Below are positions 1-8,743 of a stretch of 22,322 bases of DNA, piece after piece. The position numbers and the translations under genes were made by a program. Below the pieces are notes generated by a model. That model ran no database searches. It was not told where the DNA came from and was given only the letters and a program-made list of their open reading frames with translations. The DNA lies in contig SDNN01000025.1 of assembly GCA_004524425.1 (NCBI GenBank), forward strand, positions 1 to 22,322, read 5' to 3'. Position 1 is the first letter of the stretch; each line of letters starts with the position of its first letter. The stretch comes from Promethearchaeota archaeon. GTDB taxonomy: Archaea > Asgardarchaeota > Lokiarchaeia > Sigynarchaeales > SOKP01.

Positions 1-1
1 A

Positions 2-1147
2 GGTGAATTTGAATCCGTAATAATTTCTGAATATAATAGAAACGTGTTTAAAGGAATTAATACTCTTTTACATGGATATTTTACAGGTGATCCCAAGCAT
101 TTGGGTGAATATGCTTCCTTGGAAGAATGTCTAAAAAACGTGATTTTTTCTTATACGATTGGAGATCATGCCATGAGCATTAAAACATCTCAGAAATTTC
201 CTAAAAAAACAATTACTAAAGAAATATCATTGATCACTCATGAACTAATCATTAATCAATATGATGTTGATTTCCATGATTATATTAGTAAATTGATGAG
301 TTTAAATAAATTGTTAATCAGAAAATCTTTTTTTTATAGAAGGCTGAGGAAGAAACTCATAAGAGAGCTGCATTTCTCAAAGAAGATAAAGTTCTTTTTC
401 AGTAGGCTCATATCATTCATAAAAAATTCAAAATCCTTCTCTGAGATTAAAAAATATAAGCATTATAAAAACCTGATAAACATCTTAAGAGAAAGTCTAT
501 GGATTACGCCCTTATATGCCCATGCTATTCATGGAACAAATAATCGAGATTTGAATTTAGGACTTTTTGATGAAACCAACGCAAAAAAAGAACTTGATGA
601 AGAATTCACTGATTCTATTTTTTTAAAAATAATTAAAAAATATGAAAAATCCAATGAATTTAAATTCAAAGATGAGGAGGTTCTTAAAGAAATAAAAAAA
701 GTAAGAGATAACATGGCAAAAATGTGGTTATTGTTTAAAGAACGACATTTTCGATATGCAGTTAAGATCTTAAATGAAATCGCTAATTCATCATTGGAGG
801 ATGAGAATTATGATATCAAAATCAAAAAATATATTGATATACTTATTCCCATAATTTCCATTTATGAATTATTTAATAGACCTTTAGCCGAATCTGTTTA
901 TCCAGAATCAAGCCCCAATGTCAATCGAATCGGTAATTATTTAGCAAGATTTTTTACTTCTCGTTTCAATCCAATTGGCATTAATTTAATGAATATATTT
1001 AATAAATTAGCTTTTAACAATTGGATTCATCTCATAAAAAATCGAAAATTAAATCTTGAAGAATTTTTTTACTTGATATTAAAATTACCTATTTGGAAGC
1101 ACATTCCCGCCCACATTAAGAAAAAGATCTTGAGTCATAATTCTTAA
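2..1147 (+). CDS. Unrecognised alpha-helical protein, 5' partial
   Basis: The reading frame is open to the left edge. An internal GTG at 44 could serve as a start, but the 14 codons before it (GEFESVIISEYNRN) read like ordinary protein, so the true start is probably outside the window. About 381 residues are visible, rich in Lys, Ile, Phe and Asn and mostly predicted helical, with a basic stretch near residues 105-155 and a final segment ending KKKILSHNS. I see no nucleotide-binding, zinc or membrane motif and recognise no family. It ends 55 nt before the convergent Elf1-type gene. It is real coding sequence by length and composition, but its function is unknown. Confidence 0.8.
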   Translation, partial: GEFESVIISEYNRNVFKGINTLLHGYFTGDPKHLGEYASLEECLKNVIFSYTIGDHAMSIKTSQKFPKKTITKEISLITHELIINQYDVDFHDYISKLMSLNKLLIRKSFFYRRLRKKLIRELHFSKKIKFFFSRLISFIKNSKSFSEIKKYKHYKNLINILRESLWITPLYAHAIHGTNNRDLNLGLFDETNAKKELDEEFTDSIFLKIIKKYEKSNEFKFKDEEVLKEIKKVRDNMAKMWLLFKERHFRYAVKILNEIANSSLEDENYDIKIKKYIDILIPIISIYELFNRPLAESVYPESSPNVNRIGNYLARFFTSRFNPIGINLMNIFNKLAFNNWIHLIKNRKLNLEEFFYLILKLPIWKHIPAHIKKKILSHNS

Positions 1148-1202
1148 GAATTATAAATCTATAGGTCTCAAGCAATCTCCCATTTTATGGATTAATTACC
1201 GA

Positions 1203-1784
1203 TTACCATTCAAGAAATCCCGGATCATTAAATACATCATCAATTTTTTTCTCTTTTTTCATTGAGGTTTCATCATGCTCAGAAAAAAGCGATTCATCAT
1301 CTGTTTTAATTCCTCTTTCCAGTTCGCTCGATTCTAAATTTGCTAAAGCATTCTTTTCTTTCTTTTTATATTCTTCAGATTTTAATTTCCATCTATTTAT
1401 TTCTTCGGGATCGAATTCTTCTTCATCTTCCATTGCCTCAGCTGCTTTAACTCTGCAGATATCAGACAATATAGAATAACATAATGCTAATTCTCCCCAT
1501 TCTTGATCTTTTATCAGTTTAGCAACGCGTCTCTCTAGTCTCTGGATTTCCTGATCAGCATAATATATGTCTATGAAATCTCCAAATGCATCCACTGGTT
1601 CAGAAATCGAGTTCACTAAAACGTCTTTAGTCAGTCCACAATTACCGCATTTTACCGTAGCTATCGCAGAATGCCTTATATTCTCCACCTTGACACTTTT
1701 CTCACCACAAGAAGGACAATTGAATATTTTCGGTACCTTTTTCACTCTCTTGTAGGTTTGCTGTTTCCGTTTTCTTCTACCCAT
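1203..1784 (-). CDS. Elf1-family transcription elongation factor with C-terminal extension
   Basis: The first ~75 residues are a clear Elf1 zinc ribbon: a basic start (MGRRKRKQQ), the pair CPSC at residues 23-26, the pair CGNC at 46-49, and the family signature EPVDAFGDFIDIYY near residues 62-75. Elf1 in eukaryotes binds RNA polymerase II and helps it pass nucleosomes; archaeal relatives are assumed to bind the archaeal polymerase. The protein is 193 residues, about twice the core family length. The extra ~115 residues are charged and helical, with acidic runs (EDEEEFDPEE) and an end of DVFNDPGFLEW. The ATG has a good ribosome binding site (AGGAG, about 6 nt upstream). The gene is divergent from the eight-gene block and probably shares its intergenic region with that block's promoter. 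Confidence 0.88.
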   Translation of the reverse strand: MGRRKRKQQTYKRVKKVPKIFNCPSCGEKSVKVENIRHSAIATVKCGNCGLTKDVLVNSISEPVDAFGDFIDIYYADQEIQRLERRVAKLIKDQEWGELALCYSILSDICRVKAAEAMEDEEEFDPEEINRWKLKSEEYKKKEKNALANLESSELERGIKTDDESLFSEHDETSMKKEKKIDDVFNDPGFLEW

Positions 1785-2003
1785 ATTAATCTCCTATTGA
1801 TATTATTTATCTTAAAAATATGTATTGATAATAAATAGTAAATTTCTTAGCTATAAATATAATAGAAACTAAAACTAAAAAATTTATGGATTTCTTCTTT
1901 TCTACAATAGAAAAATTTTTTAGAGATGATTTATTAACAAAGATATCTTTTTTTGTCTATGATTTAATTGAAATAATACTAAGAATGAGTGGATTTTAGG
2001 TTA
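1785..2003. promoter_or_regulatory. Divergent intergenic region, probable back-to-back promoters
   Basis: This extremely AT-rich gap of about 220 nt separates the minus-strand Elf1-type gene from the plus-strand eight-gene block, so it must carry a promoter in each direction. Several TATA-like stretches are present, for example around 1851-1862 and 1879-1887, but base composition makes any single assignment weak. I see no convincing inverted repeat that would act as an operator. Confidence 0.35.
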
Positions 2004-3104
2004 ATGGAACATGAAAATCTTACATTAGAACACGATAAGAATTTAATAAACAAGATTTTAGATGATATTAACATGAGATACATCATCTTGTTTTTATACA
2101 TAATTAGAAATGATTTATTTGAAGATTTAAAAAATCAAAAAACTATCGATTCCTATGAAAGGGTCATAATTCTTGATGATATTTATAAAAAAAATGTCTT
2201 GGATTTCTGGGACGAGAATTTCATTGAAATTGCTATAGATTTAGGATTATTCAAAAACATCAGGAGCATGAGAGAATTTAGACAAAAGGATGAAGATTTC
2301 CTTTTAAGAATGGGAGAGAAAACTATAACGGTTGAAAATAAAACAATAATGACCCCTGAAGAGATTCTCTTCTTATTCATCACTAAAAAGTTCCAATTTT
2401 TAACCAAGCGAAATTTTAATTTAGCAATCACCAGATTAAAAGCAGTAAGATGTGAAGTAAGCAGTAACATTCATTCCTTCATTTTCGAAATCGGTGAGAA
2501 TGAATATACTCTTTCAGATGACTTATATTATATTTTGGATCAATTTGGAAATATTTATCAAGCAATAAAAATTGAACTCACAATTGAAGGATTTTACCAA
2601 AAATTTCAAGAACTTTCGAAAAAAATTAATGATTTTATAGAGATATTTGACCCGGTTTTGAATAGTAAACCAGTTTTAAACAAAATTCACAACTACCTTC
2701 AAGAAAACAAGGATATAATGAAATCACTCAAGGATGATAAGATTAAGCTTTCGGATAAATTTAATATCGAGAAAATCGATAAAAATGCTGAAATATTTAA
2801 AAAATGGAATTCATCATTATTACAATTATTAACTTATAGAAATGATATCCAGAAAGTGAAAGATAAATTATTAGAAATCAAGAAATACTATTCTGGTAAA
2901 GATAAGACGAACACTTATTTGGAATTCATTGAGAAAGTTTCATTTAATGAAGATAACATAGTCAATGAAATTCAAGATACTTTATTATCTTTAAGGGAAA
3001 AAGTGATTAGCATCAATAATGAAATTTCGAAAAAGCATGAAAAAGACATAAAACTTCTAAATTTAGATTATGAACGATTTCTCATAACGAGTGGTGGGGA
3101 ATAA
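2004..3104 (+). CDS. Orphan alpha-helical protein, first gene of the eight-gene block
   Basis: This 366-residue protein has no family that I recognise. I prefer the ATG at 2004, which gives MEHENLTLEHDKN; a GTG five codons upstream (1989) is possible, and TAGG lies just before the ATG. It looks helical throughout. The N-terminal half has hydrophobic helices (RYIILFLYIIRND) without a clear membrane span. The C-terminal ~150 residues have a heptad-like charged pattern and are probably a coiled coil. No catalytic or metal motif is visible. The next gene begins directly after its stop codon, so the two are almost certainly co-transcribed and probably translationally coupled. By position it may be a structural subunit of whatever complex the block encodes; that is inference. 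Confidence 0.82.
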   Translation: MEHENLTLEHDKNLINKILDDINMRYIILFLYIIRNDLFEDLKNQKTIDSYERVIILDDIYKKNVLDFWDENFIEIAIDLGLFKNIRSMREFRQKDEDFLLRMGEKTITVENKTIMTPEEILFLFITKKFQFLTKRNFNLAITRLKAVRCEVSSNIHSFIFEIGENEYTLSDDLYYILDQFGNIYQAIKIELTIEGFYQKFQELSKKINDFIEIFDPVLNSKPVLNKIHNYLQENKDIMKSLKDDKIKLSDKFNIEKIDKNAEIFKKWNSSLLQLLTYRNDIQKVKDKLLEIKKYYSGKDKTNTYLEFIEKVSFNEDNIVNEIQDTLLSLREKVISINNEISKKHEKDIKLLNLDYERFLITSGGE

Positions 3105-3107
3105 GTG

Positions 3108-4085
3108 ATGAAATGCCCTGCTTGTAATGTTGAGATGGAGTCTTTAGTATCTGGTATTTACCAGTGTCCTAATTGTAAAAAAATATTAAAAGAAAAAGAT
3201 GAAGAAGCAGAGATAAAAGAAAAGAAAATTATTGAGGATGGAGATTTTCAAGATGGTCAATATTTTCATCAAAATGCAAGTTTGAACAAACAATATGAAA
3301 TTTGCGATTATGGTATCACAATTAATAAAACTCCCAATCGATGGTTAGCCGTCTTAATTTGTCACAATCCACTATTCAAAAATGATAAATATATTCGATT
3401 GTCATGGTGGAAAAAATCAATTTATCGACATGCAGGTATGTTTAAAATAAATGATAAAGAAGTTCTTAGCAATATCATCCATGCATTAGAAAAAATTGAT
3501 AAAAATTTTGATGAATTATGGAATTTTCGCGGAAAATTTAGAAAAAAAGAACCCAAAACTGAGGAACAATTAGAAAAAGAGAAGAAATTAGACATTATTA
3601 AATATCGAATAATAGAAAATCAAACGTGTCCGAGATGTCAGAAAAAAATGAAAAAAATGAAATCTCATTATGAATGCCAACATTGTGGAGAGATAGTGAT
3701 CCTTGAAGGATATAACCAACCAATTTTTAATATCGCACCATCAGATTTAAATATGAATTTTCAAGGCGATTTTCCCGTGAATTTTTATATGCCTTTATCC
3801 GGAATAACCGTTAAATGGTTAATGGGAGAATGGAAGGCCCTGGTAATCATCTATTCTAAAGACAACCCCAATAAAAAGTGGTTAAGATTTTATTGGTGGG
3901 TTCGCGATTTGCAGAATATTATGAAATATGGAAAGAGAGAAATGGGTGAAAGCACGCAGATGGGATGGAAAATGCAAAAAGGAGTTTCATCACCAAATAT
4001 TTATGACAAGAATTTAGTAAAACCACTTTTAGAGGCAATTAAGAAATGTGCCCATAAACTGAATTGGACAACTGAATTGAATTAA
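3108..4085 (+). CDS. Double zinc-ribbon protein with internally duplicated beta-rich domain
   Basis: Start ATG at 3108; a GTG at 3105 is directly in front, and GGTGGGGA lies upstream. The 325 residues contain two copies of the same two-part unit. Copy 1 is a zinc ribbon (Cys 3, 6, 20, 23), a charged linker, then a domain containing RWLAVLICHNP and KYIRLSWW and ending in a helix (VLSNIIHALEKI). Copy 2 is a zinc ribbon (Cys 174, 177, 190, 193) and a domain with EWKALVIIYSKDNP, KWLRFYWW and a final helix (LVKPLLEAIKKCAHKL). The strand-rich pattern ending in a helix, with a basic aromatic RFYWW/RLSWW patch, recalls PC4-like single-stranded nucleic-acid-binding folds, but this is only a pattern resemblance. 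It is likely to bind DNA or RNA for the complex encoded by its neighbours. Confidence 0.82.
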   Translation: MKCPACNVEMESLVSGIYQCPNCKKILKEKDEEAEIKEKKIIEDGDFQDGQYFHQNASLNKQYEICDYGITINKTPNRWLAVLICHNPLFKNDKYIRLSWWKKSIYRHAGMFKINDKEVLSNIIHALEKIDKNFDELWNFRGKFRKKEPKTEEQLEKEKKLDIIKYRIIENQTCPRCQKKMKKMKSHYECQHCGEIVILEGYNQPIFNIAPSDLNMNFQGDFPVNFYMPLSGITVKWLMGEWKALVIIYSKDNPNKKWLRFYWWVRDLQNIMKYGKREMGESTQMGWKMQKGVSSPNIYDKNLVKPLLEAIKKCAHKLNWTTELN

Positions 4086-4090
4086 AATTT

Positions 4091-4097
4091 GAGGTGA
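4091..4097 (+). promoter_or_regulatory. Ribosome binding site GAGGTGA that decides a CTG start
   Basis: GAGGTGA matches the complement of the expected archaeal 16S rRNA 3' end (GGAGGTGAT). It sits 6 nt before the in-frame CTG at 4104. The TGA inside it is also the in-frame stop that bounds the downstream reading frame, so initiation must happen after it. Confidence 0.7.
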
Positions 4098-4103
4098 ACA
4101 ATC

Positions 4104-5246
4104 CTGTCGCAAGATATTGATAAAAATTGGAATGAATTGTTAAATGATTTCATTCGAGGTGTCGATAAAGCCATAGAAATGCTAGAAAAAAGAGACGTGG
4201 AGAACATTCCCGGAGCAAAAGAAGCATTACTAAGAAGATTAAACGACATGAAAACTCATTTTCCCAAGAATAATGGAGACATTTTTTTAAGATCCATTAA
4301 TAATAAAATTCAAAATGCATTTTTCCCTGATACCAAAAACTTTTCCGAAGCATTTAAAAAAATATTAAAGTCAAGGACCCATGAACAAGACTTCATAATA
4401 AATGAATTATTAAACGGATTCATTACCTCAAAGGCAAAAGCAGTTGCCCTGGGAACTCAAGGACCTATCATAGATCGAATGGTTGAAGCATTTAGCAAGC
4501 GAAATGATTTTCATATTGTTGACCATCAGTTTTTTGCAATGTTTGGAGATCCAAATAAGCCTCGCAGTTATGTTAAAAAACAATTAGAAGAACTCATAGG
4601 TATATTTGGGTTAGTTTCTAAAGAACTCATAATTGAAAAAGATAAAAGAAAAAGCGAGAAAAAGATTTATACTTTTTATACATTTCCGGATGAGATTTTA
4701 GAGATTCTGGAAGAAAAGTACATAATTATTGATGAAGAATTGGGTTATGCATACGTATCTGAAGAGTTTGATAGGAATGTTTTTATTTGCATGTTTTTAG
4801 CTAATCTGTCCATAAATCGAGATAATCTAGAAAAAATAGGTGGGGCTTATACCATAAATGGAATTAGCGCAATATTTGCTCTAATTTTATTATTGAGTTT
4901 CATGCCAAAACTTTCCGTGGATGAAACGAGTCCTGTCTTAAGAGATCCTTCTTTTGACGGAAGCAACATGAGCATCATCCCAAAATCATGGATGATGAAA
5001 CAAGTTTTAGAGTCATTGTTTGAACCACTCATCAAAATAATTGCCTATAGATTGGGAGGTGGACTATGGCTCTCAAAAATTATTGATTCTGAGATCAATA
5101 AAAAAATTCATGCCCAGATTCGATTTTTGTTGAAAGATGTCAATAAGTGGATTTTGGGACAATTAGTGCGAGTGGAGATCCCTATATTCGTTGAAATATC
5201 CAATATATTTACAGAAATTGTGATAGGTACGGATATTGAAGAATAA
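4104..5246 (+). CDS. Orphan protein of the block, probable CTG start
   Basis: No ATG or GTG fits the N-terminus. The first conventional start is TTG at 4137, but the frame is open upstream to a stop at 4095 and reads SQDIDKNWNE. The CTG at 4104 lies 6 nt after GAGGTGA, so I place the start there, giving 380 residues. The protein is mostly helical, with a possible winged-helix region in the middle (near FGLVSKELIIEKDKRKSEKKIYTFYTFPDEI). A hydrophobic stretch (ISAIFALILLLSFM) could be a buried helix or one membrane segment. I recognise no family. It is 18 nt downstream of the zinc-ribbon gene and 23 nt upstream of the next orphan, consistent with one operon. Confidence 0.8.
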   Translation: MSQDIDKNWNELLNDFIRGVDKAIEMLEKRDVENIPGAKEALLRRLNDMKTHFPKNNGDIFLRSINNKIQNAFFPDTKNFSEAFKKILKSRTHEQDFIINELLNGFITSKAKAVALGTQGPIIDRMVEAFSKRNDFHIVDHQFFAMFGDPNKPRSYVKKQLEELIGIFGLVSKELIIEKDKRKSEKKIYTFYTFPDEILEILEEKYIIIDEELGYAYVSEEFDRNVFICMFLANLSINRDNLEKIGGAYTINGISAIFALILLLSFMPKLSVDETSPVLRDPSFDGSNMSIIPKSWMMKQVLESLFEPLIKIIAYRLGGGLWLSKIIDSEINKKIHAQIRFLLKDVNKWILGQLVRVEIPIFVEISNIFTEIVIGTDIEE

Positions 5247-5269
5247 AGCGTATTAGAAAAGGGTTAATA

Positions 5270-6541
5270 ATGTCTAGTAGAAGAGAAAAATGGTTTGATA
5301 TATTACCACGTTATATGACCTTTATTAGTCATATGAGACCAATCTTAAGAGAGACTAGGCGAATAATAGCAGATTTAGATGCCGATCTCCTCTTAGATAC
5401 TGAAGTTTTAGATAAAATTCGACAAGAGGAAGAAAAAAGAAATGTTAGAAAGGTCAGAGCCCTCTCAGAATTTTCAGCCATGTATCGCACGAATATATAT
5501 GAAATTATTAAAGACTTTATCATAAAATATCGAGAACAGATTCCTATAATAGATATTAAAGATTATATAATAGATTTTCTTCACGAATCTATTGATGCGT
5601 TAAAGGTTCTACAAAATATTACTAATCCAGATGAAATACAATATGAAAAAACCTATTTATACCAATTGACCAAATTTATTGAAAACATTCTCTTCCCAAG
5701 GGGCGAAAACCTCAAGATTGTATATGAAAAGATATTAACTAATGTTTCTGAATTTTATGAATGTCAAAGACATTTATTACAACCTCATACGTATTATCGT
5801 GAAAAGCTTGAAAATCCCGACTTTTTTATCGTACCTGGCATGTCACCTAAAGTCTATCAAATAATGAATAATTTAGTTTCGCTATTTAATTTAGATCCAA
5901 ATTTTGGGGCATCTCCTAAGAAAGAAGGATATGAAATTCCCATGGTTCTTAAGAGTGAAGTTTTTGAACCATATATTGATTCAATTTCTAATGCTGAAGA
6001 AGAAGCTATAGAATCTCTTGCTGAAAGATGGGGCCTTCGCTTATTAGATGGAATTTTTTTAACACCTAAAGATGATTTCATAGAAATTCTAATAGCTAAT
6101 AATTTTTTACGTGAAAATAAACAATCAGATGGAACTATACGCCTAATTCCTCAATTTAGCAATGAGACATTGCTTGTTTATTATCTTTCCTTTGCTTCTA
6201 TTAGAAGAGGTTTCTTGTCTAAAGAATTGATTAATTGGATCAGCATGAATTTTGCTTTTTTAATTTACATGGGAATTTTAAAATGGAAATTATCGGATGA
6301 AAATATCTTTTATTCCATATTTAAAGACCCGCAGACGAATGAAAAAGTCTTACCTTATCTAATGAAGTTAATCTGCTTTCCAAAATATTTGGGAATTGAT
6401 AAAATGAAAATTCGAGATTCTGTTCAATATCGCAAGGAAATTTTTAATTTCATTGGTTCTCAAATAGATAATTTAAAAGATTTAATTAATGAAGTAGCAA
6501 TTTTTTGTGAAAAAATAGATAAAGAAAGATTGAATAAATAA
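5270..6541 (+). CDS. Orphan helical protein of the block
   Basis: A 423-residue protein with ATG at 5270 and a weak AGGGTT ribosome site 5-6 nt upstream. The N-terminal third is charged and helical (MSSRREKWFDILPRYMTF, then a run around EVLDKIRQEEEKRNVRK). The centre has a short acidic segment (SNAEEEAIESLAERWGLRLL) followed by a helix-turn-helix-like pattern (DDFIEILIANNFLRENK). The C-terminus is helical. I find no catalytic motif and no recognised domain. If the block encodes an SMC-like complex, this protein or the 347-residue one downstream would be a place to look for a kleisin-type connector, but nothing in the sequence proves that. Confidence 0.82.
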   Translation: MSSRREKWFDILPRYMTFISHMRPILRETRRIIADLDADLLLDTEVLDKIRQEEEKRNVRKVRALSEFSAMYRTNIYEIIKDFIIKYREQIPIIDIKDYIIDFLHESIDALKVLQNITNPDEIQYEKTYLYQLTKFIENILFPRGENLKIVYEKILTNVSEFYECQRHLLQPHTYYREKLENPDFFIVPGMSPKVYQIMNNLVSLFNLDPNFGASPKKEGYEIPMVLKSEVFEPYIDSISNAEEEAIESLAERWGLRLLDGIFLTPKDDFIEILIANNFLRENKQSDGTIRLIPQFSNETLLVYYLSFASIRRGFLSKELINWISMNFAFLIYMGILKWKLSDENIFYSIFKDPQTNEKVLPYLMKLICFPKYLGIDKMKIRDSVQYRKEIFNFIGSQIDNLKDLINEVAIFCEKIDKERLNK

Positions 6542-6558
6542 ATTATACGTACCGAAAA

Positions 6559-6565
6559 GAGATGA
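6559..6565 (+). promoter_or_regulatory. Ribosome binding site GAGATGA that decides an ATT start
   Basis: GAGATGA differs by one base from GAGGTGA and lies 6 nt before ATT at 6572. The ATG inside it (6562) opens only a seven-codon out-of-frame ORF, so it is not the start of the AAA+ gene. Confidence 0.55.
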
Positions 6566-6571
6566 ATAAAA

Positions 6572-7648
6572 ATTACATATTCTGATGATGAAATTAAAGA
6601 AAGGCTTAGTAAATATGGAGCTGTGTATTTACCAGATGAAATAAAAGAAACCATTGATGATATATTAGGAAACGAAAGAAAGAAAGAGAGGATGGATGAT
6701 TTTTTTAGAGCGCTTCAAAACTACGAGAAATTCGTAGATCAGTTAAAAAAAACTAAATTAGCCCCAAATTTGACAATGTTATTATATGGACCTCCAGGTA
6801 CTGGAAAAACTTCATTAACTAGGGCTTTTTCTAAAAAATATAATATTCCACTATGCGTTGTAGAATCAGATAGATTGGTATCTCCTCTCTTGGGAGATAC
6901 TATTAAAAATATTCGTAATGCAATTGAATTGGCTGCTGATATAGCTAAAGAAAATGGAGCCTTTGTATTGTTTTTTGATGAAATAGATGCAGTTGGTTCT
7001 GAACGATCGAATATTCATGAAGTCGGAGAAATAAAACGAGCAGTAATTTCATTCTTACAAGTTATTGACAGGATCAATTATGAAGGGGTCCCATTAGCCA
7101 TTTTTGGGGCAACCAATCATCAAAATCAATTGGATTCTGCCATATGGCGAAGGTTTACCTTTCATTTAAGATTTGATTTTCCCAATTATGAATTAAGAAA
7201 AAAAATCATTGAATCATTTGTAAATAAAATAAAAAATGCAAATATAGGAGTAGATAATGCAATATTAAAAAATTTGAATGACGAATTTGAAAAGATCAAG
7301 AAAGTTGAAAATGATTTAGAAGCAAAATTGGGGCGTAAGATCTCAGAATTTGACGATAATATTTTATGGGGTGAAATTAATAAGAGATATAAACTGGAGG
7401 GTTTATTAAATTTAACCTATGGATATTCTGGATCTGATATAGAGAGAGGTACTAAAGTTGCTCTTTTTAAAACATTAGATACAGAACTATTAACTTATGA
7501 AGTTTTTTATAACTCTCTTAAGCTCGTAGGTGGAACAGCAATTCATGTTGATAGACAAGACGTATTGAGCAATATTCCTCCTATTTCAAGGGATCAAACT
7601 CCCGTAAAAACAAGAAAATCTAAATCGAGTGGACCCCCAGAAATTTGA
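6572..7648 (+). CDS. AAA+ ATPase of the eight-gene block
   Basis: A single AAA+ domain in a protein of about 358 residues. Counting from ATT at 6572: Walker A GPPGTGKT at 73-80, Walker B FVLFFDEID with DE at 136-137, sensor 1 Asn at 182 (GATNH), arginine-finger pair WRR at 193-194, and sensor-2-type GYSGSDIE at 284-291. This is the classic AAA clade pattern (Vps4/proteasomal ATPase/FtsH type), which remodels or unfolds protein complexes. The lid has an insertion of about 60 residues that looks coiled coil (FEKIKKVENDLEAKLGRK). The N-terminal region is only ~60 residues, with no substrate domain I know. GTG at 6623 is an alternative start, but the 17 codons before it (including TYSDDEIKERLSKYGA) read as protein and follow GAGATGA. 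It is likely the motor of the system encoded around it. Confidence 0.93.
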   Translation: MTYSDDEIKERLSKYGAVYLPDEIKETIDDILGNERKKERMDDFFRALQNYEKFVDQLKKTKLAPNLTMLLYGPPGTGKTSLTRAFSKKYNIPLCVVESDRLVSPLLGDTIKNIRNAIELAADIAKENGAFVLFFDEIDAVGSERSNIHEVGEIKRAVISFLQVIDRINYEGVPLAIFGATNHQNQLDSAIWRRFTFHLRFDFPNYELRKKIIESFVNKIKNANIGVDNAILKNLNDEFEKIKKVENDLEAKLGRKISEFDDNILWGEINKRYKLEGLLNLTYGYSGSDIERGTKVALFKTLDTELLTYEVFYNSLKLVGGTAIHVDRQDVLSNIPPISRDQTPVKTRKSKSSGPPEI

Positions 7649-7689
7649 AATCTATTCAATTAAGATAAAATACATTAAATCAAACAACA

Positions 7690-8733
7690 ATGAGCAAAAT
7701 TCAAGCATTTGATCTTGATAAAATAAGGGAAATCTTTATTCCAATCGATTCACTACATGGTAAATTGAATTTATTGGAAGAAGAATATAAAAAATTCATA
7801 AAATTTGAAGAACAAGGCGTTCAAGAAATCCCAAGTGAAGATTTTTCAAAACAAATTCAAAGTGTCAGTAAATATATTAGAAACCTTTTCCCCCATATGA
7901 CTGAGATTTCAAAACGGAACCTTAGTAAATTTCTGTTTATAAAAGACAATTTAGTTAAAAAATATAGACTTGCTTTAAAAAAGGATTTAAAGCTGCTCAA
8001 TCTAAATCAAGAAAAATCGAAAATAATTGGTTTATACTTGATTGATAATAAAAAAATATCTAAAATAATAGATATAATCTCCTATATCTACTCTATTGAA
8101 TTACATCAATGGTTAGACATTTTTGATTCTCTTAAACTTAATTCTCTTTATCGATCAAGCGTGAAAAAATCCGAAAAGTTCTATAGCATTTTAATAGAAA
8201 AAAGACTCTCTCAAGAACTAAATAAGATACCAGAAGATACAGCTAAGATACTTGTTGATGATTTTAAGAAAGCATATAGGGAAGATCCGGATATAACATT
8301 TCAATCTTTTCTCAGAGATATTGAAAAAAGATTAACTAAAAAGGATTTAGATGAAAGAAAGAAGTTCATAAAAAAAAATAAAGAAAAAAAGGAATTAGAA
8401 AAATTGATAAAGGCCCAGGAGGCACAAAAGCAAGCCTATCAAGATTATTTGAGTTTATCTGATCGAGAATTTGAAAGAAAAAGAAGAAAGAGTAAGAGAG
8501 AAAAGCTTTCTGACTTAGTAGAAAAAACAAAACAAACGGAAAAAATAGAAATCACTGAAGAAATCACAGAAAAAATAGAGAAATTTAAGGCTAAGCTTGG
8601 AGATAGCTTTCAGGAAAAATACATGATACAGCAAGACGATGAGGAAGATCCTATTAATATCATCCGTAAAAGAAAGGAAGAAAAAGAAAAGGAATATAAA
8701 AAATATTTAAATAAATTCAAAGAAGATGAGTAA
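7690..8733 (+). CDS. Lys/Glu-rich coiled-coil protein of the block
   Basis: A 347-residue protein with ATG at 7690 and no visible Shine-Dalgarno sequence. The first ~200 residues look like a globular helical domain. From about residue 205 to the end the sequence is almost all charged (KKFIKKNKEKKELEKLIKAQ, later RKRRKSKREK), indicating a long helix or coiled coil with several basic patches that could contact nucleic acid, and an acidic segment (QQDDEEDP) near the end. No catalytic motif is visible. It lies between the AAA+ ATPase (41 nt) and the SMC-like coiled-coil gene (10 nt), which argues for a shared complex. Function unknown. Confidence 0.82.
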   Translation: MSKIQAFDLDKIREIFIPIDSLHGKLNLLEEEYKKFIKFEEQGVQEIPSEDFSKQIQSVSKYIRNLFPHMTEISKRNLSKFLFIKDNLVKKYRLALKKDLKLLNLNQEKSKIIGLYLIDNKKISKIIDIISYIYSIELHQWLDIFDSLKLNSLYRSSVKKSEKFYSILIEKRLSQELNKIPEDTAKILVDDFKKAYREDPDITFQSFLRDIEKRLTKKDLDERKKFIKKNKEKKELEKLIKAQEAQKQAYQDYLSLSDREFERKRRKSKREKLSDLVEKTKQTEKIEITEEITEKIEKFKAKLGDSFQEKYMIQQDDEEDPINIIRKRKEEKEKEYKKYLNKFKEDE

Positions 8734-8738
8734 GTGAT
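8733..8738 (+). promoter_or_regulatory. Ribosome-binding-like AGTGAT before an ATT start
   Basis: The AAGTGAT context resembles the AGGTGAT core with one mismatch. The GTGA at 8734-8737 lies exactly 6 nt before ATT at 8744. A GTG at 8734 itself gives only a four-codon ORF. Confidence 0.4.
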
Positions 8739-8743
8739 TTATA

